This document shows, piece by piece, positions 1 through 6,043 of a DNA stretch of 11,282 nucleotides (positions are counted from its first letter, which is position 1; each line of letters starts with the position of its first letter). A model generated the notes under the pieces. The model was given only the letters and a program-made list of their open reading frames with translations, had not been told where the DNA came from and made no database searches. Source of the stretch: Chromera velia. Its lineage: Eukaryota; Sar; Chromeraceae. Location: assembly GCA_018398765.1 (NCBI GenBank), contig JAHBMJ010003363.1:1-11282 (forward strand). Reading direction: 5' to 3'. A program made the translations under genes and the position numbers.

Positions 1-60
<60 letters not shown>
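1..60. repeat. (GA)n/(GACA)n microsatellite at left edge
   Basis: The window opens with a GA dinucleotide tract interrupted by a short GACA block at about 15-29, then returns to GA up to position 60. It is pure purine apart from the C of GACA. Because the right edge of the window also lies in a GA tract, this end is probably an assembly break rather than a biological boundary. Confidence 0.95.
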
Positions 61-63
<3 letters not shown>

Positions 64-911
64 ATCTCGTGATGAAATGAATCTAAGCGTTCCGCATGAT
101 GATGAACATGAATTTCAAAGGATAAAGAGACAACGAAAGCAGACAAAGACAGGCGCCAGACTCAGATGGAGCAAAGAAACGCCTTTTTCTCTTTCCTGTT
201 CCCATCAAAACTAGAGATATGGGGTGGTTTTCAAGGAGGAGGAAGGATAAGAAGAATAAGAATAATTAAAAAAAGAAGACGGAGAAGGACGCAGCATCCA
301 ACTTGCTGATACTGGAGACAAATTCAAAACAGCCAGAAAGAAAAACACTGATGCAGAAACAGAAGGTTGTAGCTGTCTGCATCGCTTCCGTCCTTTTCTC
401 CTTCACTCATTTGTTTCTTTCTCCTTCCCTCCTTCCCTGTCTCACTCCCTCAATCTGTCAGGCTCACCGCAATTGCTGCGAGAAGTCTTTCACCTTCGCT
501 GCCCGAGCTCTCTGAAAAGTCAAAAAAGGGTCGAGGGAGAGGAGAGAGGCACAGATAAAAAAAAAGAAAAAGTACAGCTGAGAAAGAAAAATCTGCCGAC
601 TAGCACAGCAACATGCGGAAGAAAAAAAGAGAAACAAATGCCGGAAGGAAAAGAAAAAGGCTCAAAGACACGCATCCATCCGCACACATCGAGAGGGAGA
701 AGACCAATGGGTAGACGGACAGCTAGCCAGTCATACAGACAGATAAACAGATAGACAGAGAGCCAGACTTACTACAGGCAAGCGGAAAGACGGGTGAACA
801 GACAGACGAACGCCCAGACAGACCATCTCATTCTGATGTTTTCCTTTCAGATACAAAAAGGGACAGACAGTCAGAGAGAGACACAAACAACAAACAGACA
901 GACTCATACCC

Positions 912-943
<32 letters not shown>
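912..943. repeat. (CAGA)n tetranucleotide microsatellite
   Basis: About eight uninterrupted CAGA/GACA units. Shorter or variant copies of the same motif lie at about 720-760, 800-830, 865-905 and 988-1013 (the last with CAGG variants), so the whole 0.7-1.0 kb interval is a dispersed GACA-type repeat field. Confidence 0.9.
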
Positions 944-1238
944 TACATCGTCTTTTCTTTACTTTACTTTTTCGCTTCCTTTCTTTCGGCAGACAGGCAG
1001 ACAGGCAGACAGACCTTTTTGAGAGTCTCCTCAGAGAAAATATCCGGACCTAAGCCGCCCAGTTCCCAGTACTTCCCATTTCCCTCTGCAAATAAGCAAA
1101 CAGAAAGGGGTGCTTTCTGGTCTTTCCAAAAAAGAAAACACAACTCTAACAAGACTGACAAGCAGCATTCCCTTCTGACGTCTTCAAGGTCATTTCCAGA
1201 GCAAAACGACATACAAATAGGAGTACACAATCACAAGA

Positions 1239-1250
1239 ACAGACAGACAG

Positions 1251-1301
<51 letters not shown>
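1239..1301. repeat. compound (GACA)n-(CA)n-(GA)n microsatellite
   Basis: Three simple repeats follow each other without spacer: a few GACA units, then CA from about 1249 to 1264, then GA to about 1301. Adjacent motifs differ by single substitutions, as expected when replication slippage spreads variant units. Confidence 0.9.
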
Positions 1302-1307
<6 letters not shown>

Positions 1308-1335
1308 CCAACAGACAGACAGAGACACGAGCCAG

Positions 1336-1356
1336 TGACTGACTGACTGACTGACT
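1336..1356. repeat. (GACT)n tetranucleotide microsatellite
   Basis: Five GACT units in tandem, between the GA-rich tract ending near 1325 and non-repetitive sequence beginning at about 1357. Confidence 0.85.
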
Positions 1357-1442
1357 TTCTCCCACAACGGCTTTGAAGTCATCCAAACTTCGGGGCAGCC
1401 ACTCGACCTTTCGGGGTCTGCACACAAACAAACAACGAAAGA

Positions 1443-1481
1443 GTGAGAGAGAGAGAGAGACACACACACACACACACACAC
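1443..1481. repeat. compound (GA)n-(CA)n microsatellite
   Basis: A GA tract to about 1460 passes directly into a CA tract to about 1481. It has the same architecture as the compound repeat at 1239-1301 but with the CA and GA blocks in the opposite order. Confidence 0.9.
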
Positions 1482-1643
1482 GCACCCTTCAGGCAAGAAG
1501 GAGCCAAGAAAGTGAGAAGACAGAAAGAAAGCACAAAGAAAGAGACCGGCCTCCCGAGGCCTACACGCACAGAAAACCAAACAGACAAAGAAAGGAAAAA
1601 CGAAAAAAAGAGAGAAGCACTGCAGAAGACAGACAGAAGGCTT

Positions 1644-1676
1644 TTGGACCCCCATCGAACGCGGGGATCTCCAGAG
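1644..1676. repeat. 33-bp direct repeat, copy 1
   Basis: A non-simple 33-bp sequence starting TTGGACCCCC and ending ATCTCCAGAG recurs identically at 1726-1758. It contains a CCCC block and a GGGG block about ten bases apart, which could pair as a short hairpin. The flanks of the two copies differ, so the duplicated unit is sharply bounded. Confidence 0.9.
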
Positions 1677-1725
1677 TTTACTTTCATACAGAATTACATA
1701 CAGAGCGCTCCCTGAAAGTAAACGC

Positions 1726-1758
1726 TTGGACCCCCATCGAACGCGGGGATCTCCAGAG
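1726..1758. repeat. 33-bp direct repeat, copy 2
   Basis: Identical to 1644-1676, offset by 82 bp, with 49 bp of unrelated sequence between the copies. It is not a microsatellite and is unlike the purine-rich surroundings. The second copy runs straight into an AGAG tract. Confidence 0.9.
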
Positions 1759-1874
1759 AGAGTAACGGAGAGACACAGAGAAGGATCAAAAGCGGTCAGA
1801 AAAAGAAAGAAAGAAATAAAGAAAGGGAAGAATGAAGAGACAAAAACACAAAAAAGGAGACACGCAAGTATCCC

Positions 1875-1933
1875 AACTCACTCATTTACTCACTCATTCA
1901 CTCACTCATTCACCCACTCGCTCGTTCACTGAC
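1875..1933. repeat. degenerate 8-bp tandem repeat (CTCACTCATT type)
   Basis: Tandem CTCA/TTCA units with decreasing fidelity to the right (CCCACTCG, CTCGTTCA). Read on the minus strand the units are GTGAATGA-like and carry TGA. The stop codon of the minus-strand 537-codon frame (plus-strand TCA at 1906-1908) is one of these, so the gene's last few codons lie inside the array. Confidence 0.85.
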
Positions 1934-3519
1934 TTTCTGTTGAAGTAGAGGCTTGGGGGGGCTTCTTTTTCTCTTTCATTCTTCTTACCCTTCTCTTTGT
2001 TTTGGGGCGTGTCCTCACTTCCCTTTGTGTTTGTGCTCTGTTGTTGCCCCCCGATTCTTTTTTTTTTTGCGTTCATCTGACCAGCCTCCTCTCGGGGATC
2101 CCCTGAAGAAGAAGAAGAAGCCGAGGGACGGAGAAGCCTCAAGAGACTCTCCTCCTTCTCCTTCTGCTGCAAGTTTTCTTGCTGCTGTGCCCTGACTGGT
2201 GTGTGTGAAGACAGTCTGGAAAAACGTGATGGAATGACGGGTGGGGGAGCGACAGAGCTACTGCTGCTACTGGGGCTACTCACAGAACTTCCGAAAGCTC
2301 CCGACTTTTCCTTGCGCTGGGAAGGCTGACAGTGTTTGAGTTTCTGACTTTCTGCGTCGAAACTGGTGTAAGCAGGAACGAACGGTTCGCGCTTTTCTTC
2401 TTCGTCTTCTTTTTTTTGTGCGCGAAGTGCGGAGACGGGGAAGGGGCCCTGTCCGCAATCTCGCAGGAAGGCTTGCCGTCTCGCACTGTCGCAAGCGGCT
2501 GGCGTCTCCATTTGCGTCTCCAGAGGCGGTCTTCCCGTCTCCCCCCCGACTCCACCCCCACCACGCGCAAACGAAACTCCCAAAAGAGACGGAAACCCTC
2601 CGAGTCCCCGTGCAGACACTTCTTCATCTTTCTTCTCATTTAACGGGAGCGGGATTCTCAGGGCAGGACAGGGGAGAGCAGTCTCACCACGCGCAGGGTT
2701 TATTCGCTGCTGCCTTTCGAAGTTCCCCTCTTCTTTTAAATTGAAATTACCCTTAGAGCAATAGACTGGAGACCTCCCTCTGCCCGTCAACCCGACGGTT
2801 GGCAGTCGTCTCTCCCGTCCCCTTTGAGACCCCCGCGAGGCAGTAGTCAAATTCTGCATTCCCTCAATTTGCTCCTCTGCAAAGTGACCGCCTGTAGAGG
2901 AGGACACAGTTGGCGGGACAGAGACGGAAAGCGGAGGAAGAAAAGGGAGACATCCGTCATTTCCCCTCCTTTCTCTTCCGTCGTATCCCTCCCCGCTCTG
3001 TTCGTTCAGACGAAAACCTCCGAAGGGAGAAGAAGAAATCGGGGGAGGCAAAAACCGATTGTTCATGTTAGATACAAACCCTCCAGGCTGCCCTCCCCCC
3101 CCCCGACCAAATTGGCCTTGAAAGCAAGCAGCCCCTCCCCTCCTGAATATCTGTGCCCCCCCCTCACGCCAAGACCCCACAGACGACATCGAAGAAATCA
3201 ACGACCCATCCCTCCAGCCTGCTGCAGGTGGTTTCTGTTTCATCTCAGCTGAGGGGGTGATGGACTGTGGCCCCTGCTGATCCTCTTTCCCTCCTGCTGC
3301 TGCTGCAGCTTTCTGTTTCTGTCTGTGCACTCCTGCTCTCTCTGATACCTCTGCCGCCATGCCTTGAGAGAGCCAGGTAGGCACAGGGTCAAGTTGGTGG
3401 GAGAGCATCAGCGAGCTCTTCACGCCCCTGCCGGGAGGTGCTCCGACGCTCCTTTGAGGGGCGGAGGGGAGGGGGGGCGCAGAGGATGTAGGATGGCAGG
3501 CCGCTGTGCATGCGGGCAT
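1906..3519 (-). CDS. hypothetical low-complexity Gly/Ser/Arg-rich protein
   Basis: A 537-codon minus-strand frame, by far the longest here; its mixed composition persists for 1.6 kb with no stop, which argues that it is translated. I do not recognise a family. Visible features: Pro/Ala-rich N-terminus; an Ala run near residues 71-75; a Gly-rich stretch at about 128-148 with GRGGGG and QPGGF, reminiscent of RGG/FG-type disordered segments; Ser-rich runs near 400-412 and 466-472; Gln-rich and Lys/Glu-rich segments toward the C-terminus. No transmembrane helix or catalytic motif is apparent, so it is probably largely disordered. The start is uncertain. The first ATG is at 3519, but residue 54 (ATG at 3360, MAAEVSERAG) is a good alternative. 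An upstream spliced exon is possible, and the frame may be the last exon of a longer gene. It is divergent from the plus-strand gene at 5130. Confidence 0.5.
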   Translation of the reverse strand: MPACTAACHPTSSAPPLPSAPQRSVGAPPGRGVKSSLMLSHQLDPVPTWLSQGMAAEVSERAGVHRQKQKAAAAAGGKEDQQGPQSITPSAEMKQKPPAAGWRDGSLISSMSSVGSWREGGAQIFRRGGAACFQGQFGRGGGGQPGGFVSNMNNRFLPPPISSSPFGGFRLNEQSGEGYDGRERRGNDGCLPFLPPLSVSVPPTVSSSTGGHFAEEQIEGMQNLTTASRGSQRGRERRLPTVGLTGRGRSPVYCSKGNFNLKEEGNFERQQRINPARGETALPCPALRIPLPLNEKKDEEVSARGLGGFPSLLGVSFARGGGGVGGETGRPPLETQMETPAACDSARRQAFLRDCGQGPFPVSALRAQKKEDEEEKREPFVPAYTSFDAESQKLKHCQPSQRKEKSGAFGSSVSSPSSSSSSVAPPPVIPSRFSRLSSHTPVRAQQQENLQQKEKEESLLRLLRPSASSSSSGDPREEAGQMNAKKKRIGGQQQSTNTKGSEDTPQNKEKGKKNEREKEAPPSLYFNRKSVNERVGE

Positions 3520-3946
3520 ATGAACGGGAAAGCAAGGGAGAGGGGCGGCCCGGGGATGGAAGGAACTTGGAGGAGGAGGAGGAGGGGACGCTCTGCAAGA
3601 AGACAGGACGGGGAAAAGAAGGAGAAAGAAACAAGGAAGCAGTACAAGATGACGAACTAGGCATAGAAAATTAAATCTGCAGACTTAGGCTTGCGATCAA
3701 AAACAAAAAGAAACGTGGAAAGATCTCGATGAGACACGGGGAAAGACTGTCCAGTAGAAAGGGGAGGGAGCAAGCAAAAGAAACGATCTCTGAGAGCATA
3801 CAAAAGTGTTGGACAATCTAACGATGAAGATCGAACAGGAATCAACCCTGGAGGCTCTCTGATCTCGAACTCTTGCTGTGGCCATTTTCACAATGAAGAG
3901 TAGCCCAAGTAGACGGTCCAACGTTGACAGAGAGCAGGGACACAAC
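3520..3946. other. intergenic or upstream region of the minus-strand gene
   Basis: Plus strand is purine-rich to about 3640, which is pyrimidine-rich when read toward the minus-strand gene. It then becomes mixed and more A/T-rich. Several minus-strand frames cross it, but none has convincing protein character. It could be the 5' leader, promoter or an intron of the minus-strand gene. A minus-strand acceptor-like CTGCAG lies at about 3677-3682, with no clearly matching donor. No tRNA-like or other structured RNA was found. Confidence 0.4.
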
Positions 3947-4522
3947 TCATATGTATAAACATAGAGGTACCCACTCGAATGCTGTCGGCTGCTCCACGAG
4001 TTGAGAGGCCGTTCTTCGGTTGTCTGCGGGGGCACGGTGGTGGGGGTGGTGTTGTGACGGTCTGTTTGGAACGGAAAAGGTTGTGGGGTTGTTGGTGTTC
4101 CGATCATTCTCCCGTGTTGACAGGGCAGACGAGGTTCTGTCTTTGGTGGTGGTGTTGCAGTGGGAAGTGACTCGTTGGCCTTGTGCGTGCGTCGGCTTCT
4201 GTGCCGCGATTTCGCTGTAGCTCTTTTTCCTCTTGGGTTTCACGGGTGTCTTAACTCTTTGGAGAGAAGCGTCTCCAGTACCCGCACTTATACTTTGAGT
4301 GTCGTGTTGTGAGGTGGAGTCAGTCTGGGTGTTGGTGTTGCGCAACACGTTAACAACAGTCAGCTGCTGTCGTGGTATGCTCGTAGGAAGCGGGAGAGAA
4401 GGGGTGTTGTGTTCGAGAGCCTGACGAAAGGGATTGGCCTGGCAGACATGGATGGTGTCTCCCTCGTCCTCACAAGAAGGCTCTCCCACTAGATCTGGCA
4501 CTGCGATGGGGTGGAGTAACAT
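3947..4522 (-). CDS. uncertain 191-codon frame, possible exon or retroelement gag-like remnant
   Basis: Minus-strand frame from ATG at 4522 to a stop at 3947, rich in Thr, Asn, Gln, Ser and Pro and unlike the Gly/Arg/Glu-rich proteins on either side. It has a basic cluster, KTPVKPKRKKSYSEIAAQKP, near residues 91-110. Lys-rich segments followed by a S-Y-x-E-x-A type motif occur near the N-terminus of some non-LTR retrotransposon ORF1 proteins. That resemblance is weak, and no zinc knuckle, reverse transcriptase or long terminal repeat is visible. Alternatively it is a first coding exon of the minus-strand gene: a donor-like GTGGGT, read on the minus strand, lies at 3975-3970 just before the frame ends. 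The start is simply the first ATG. It could also be a chance frame. Confidence 0.3.
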   Translation of the reverse strand: MLLHPIAVPDLVGEPSCEDEGDTIHVCQANPFRQALEHNTPSLPLPTSIPRQQLTVVNVLRNTNTQTDSTSQHDTQSISAGTGDASLQRVKTPVKPKRKKSYSEIAAQKPTHAQGQRVTSHCNTTTKDRTSSALSTRENDRNTNNPTTFSVPNRPSQHHPHHRAPADNRRTASQLVEQPTAFEWVPLCLYI

Positions 4523-5129
4523 TTTGATTCAATGGCCTTGAAGTTCTTTTGCAAGGCGGACAACCGGACAATTGTGAGTGTGCGTCGGACTGATGGACTG
4601 AATCGGCCCACTGCCGACCAGATGCCGCTACCTACTTTGCCACCAACCTTCAGAAGTGACTGTGAATGACATTGGAAGATTCCGGCCTTGACGCGAAGAA
4701 GTCAATCGACTATCATGGCGGTGATTGGCGGTGTCAGAGGGTTTCGAACATTGTACGTCAGAAGTGAAGTATTGATCGATATACTTCAGCATGCAATGCA
4801 ATTAAGTGCCGGGCCCTCGAACGCGTTCGTGCGCAACACGCAGCCGCGGGGTGCGCGCGCGAACTTTCCGCGCGGGCGCCGCGGGGCCATCCCAAAATCT
4901 CAGTCTAAGTGTCAGACTGACGGCGGCGTATCGAAGCTCTCGAGCAAACGACCACATGTCTTCTTTCTTGTTTCTGAAAGACACGAAATTGAGTATCCAC
5001 ATCGCTCCCTGCTGGTGCATGTGGAGCATACGTAGACAGGTCCGTGCGCGCGGAGACTTCACCGCCACTACAGAAATTGCAGACGCCTGCATGCTCCAAT
5101 GTGTGCCGACTTGACCGAAGCAGTGCTGC
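4523..5129. promoter_or_regulatory. divergent intergenic region, probable promoter of the plus-strand gene
   Basis: No coding frame is convincing here. The simple repeats typical of the rest of the window are absent. The segment 4806-4885 is strongly GC-rich with many CpG and GCGC steps, includes the 12-bp palindrome CGAACGCGTTCG (4818-4829), and lies about 250-320 bp upstream of the start codon at 5130. An inverted CCAAT box (ATTGG) lies at 4724-4728. Two possible hairpins flank the GC-rich core (4766-4787 and 4900-4920). Position relative to the divergent genes suggests promoter or 5' leader DNA; no core promoter element is decisive. Confidence 0.35.
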
Positions 5130-5863
5130 ATGAGCAAGTCGGAGGTCTTCAGGGTGCTTTCCGATGCTTTAGAAAAGAGGCACTTCCTTCGGTTTCTATA
5201 CGATAGCCCTCCTCGCATCTGCCCTTCCCTGTCCCCTTTCTGGCGGTGTGACTCTCCTTCCTCCCATGTGCCGTCTCCTGCGATCACGTCTCTTCTCTCC
5301 GTCTACGCGTCGAAGGAAAATAACTTCTTCGAGGAAACTTTCAGGGAAAAGAAAAAGAAACAGATTGATTCTGTCGTACAAAGATGCGAGACGTGCCTGC
5401 AAGCACCTCCGCGGATAGACCCGGATGTGCTGGAGGAGACGGGGGAGGTCAAATCGGCTCTTGGCTTTCTATACTCAGAGGAGACGGATGGAGACGGCCT
5501 CCCCGTTTTTCTTCGAAGAAGACCACCAAAAAAAGAAACGCCTTCGAAGGCCCAGATTGCACCTCTGGAAGCAACAAACTTCTCCCTTGTGCGATGGGTA
5601 GGGAGGCAATTGTCTTCAAAATTTTCCTCCGAGCCTGCTGCTGACAGTGTGGGCGGGTTGCATGGGGAAAGGGACAAGAGGGACCCCCCCTCCCCCCCCG
5701 GCCCCACAGAGCGAAAGCAACAAGCAGCAGAGTCAGACTGGGTTCCGAGAAGGGAATCGGAGGTGGAGGAGGTCCTCTCGGTCGGAACTCTCGCGAGGTG
5801 CTTCTCAAAGGGGGGGGGAGAGGGCGGCTTCTTGAACGTGACGGCAGTTAAATTGGATCCGAG
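5130..5863 (+). CDS. exon 1 with the proposed start codon
   Basis: The ATG at 5130 is the first after an in-frame TGA at 5112-5114. The frame opens MSKSEVFRVLSDALEKRHFL and stays open to a stop at 5874. Early residues look helical. A Lys-rich patch (REKKKK) lies near residue 75, a Cys pair (RCETC) near 86-90, and an acidic stretch with SEVEEVLSVG near 210-220. The donor is inferred at 5864 (GAG|GTGGGG) because it is the last good GT before the stop. It leaves phase 2, which matches the acceptor at 6708 exactly. The frame is the longest in this part of the plus strand and its composition is not repeat-derived. Confidence 0.6.
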
Positions 5864-6010
5864 GTGGGGCGAATAAGTGGAAGGACGGTAGGCAAGGAGG
5901 GAGGGTGAAGAAGACAACGAAAGAAAGATTGGCTTCTTTTCTCTTTTATGTCCTTCTTTTCCCGCCATCCAGTTCATTTCTCCATCGTCTCTCTCTTTTC
6001 CTCCCCCTGC

Positions 6011-6043
<33 letters not shown>

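Larger units (their letters stand above)
61..1870. other. purine-rich low-complexity region, no supported gene
   Basis: About 1.8 kb of mostly A/G-rich plus strand, broken by CA, GACA and GACT repeats. Open frames on both strands encode only repeat translations (runs of Arg-Glu, Thr-Asp-Arg-Gln, or on the other strand Ser-Leu and Cys-Val). They lack the mixed composition seen in the exons further right. A short frame around 342-515 begins with a hydrophobic stretch like a signal peptide, but it lies in a pyrimidine-rich patch and I do not accept it as a gene. The region probably lies downstream of the minus-strand gene at 1906-3519, or it is intergenic. Confidence 0.6.

Noticed and set aside
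303-515. Short plus-strand frame with a hydrophobic, signal-like stretch
   Set aside because: It lies over a C/T-rich patch that yields Leu/Ser/Phe by composition alone; no splice or promoter context supports it.
794-1765. Plus-strand and minus-strand frames of 84-182 codons across the GACA/GA/CA repeats
   Set aside because: They translate as repeat products (Thr-Asp-Arg-Gln, Arg-Glu, Ser-Leu or Cys-Val runs) and stay open only because the repeats lack stops in those frames.
3827-3850. T-arm-like sequence AGGGTTGATTCC on one strand
   Set aside because: No acceptor stem, D-arm or anticodon arm can be paired around it, and the T-loop lacks the TTC core.
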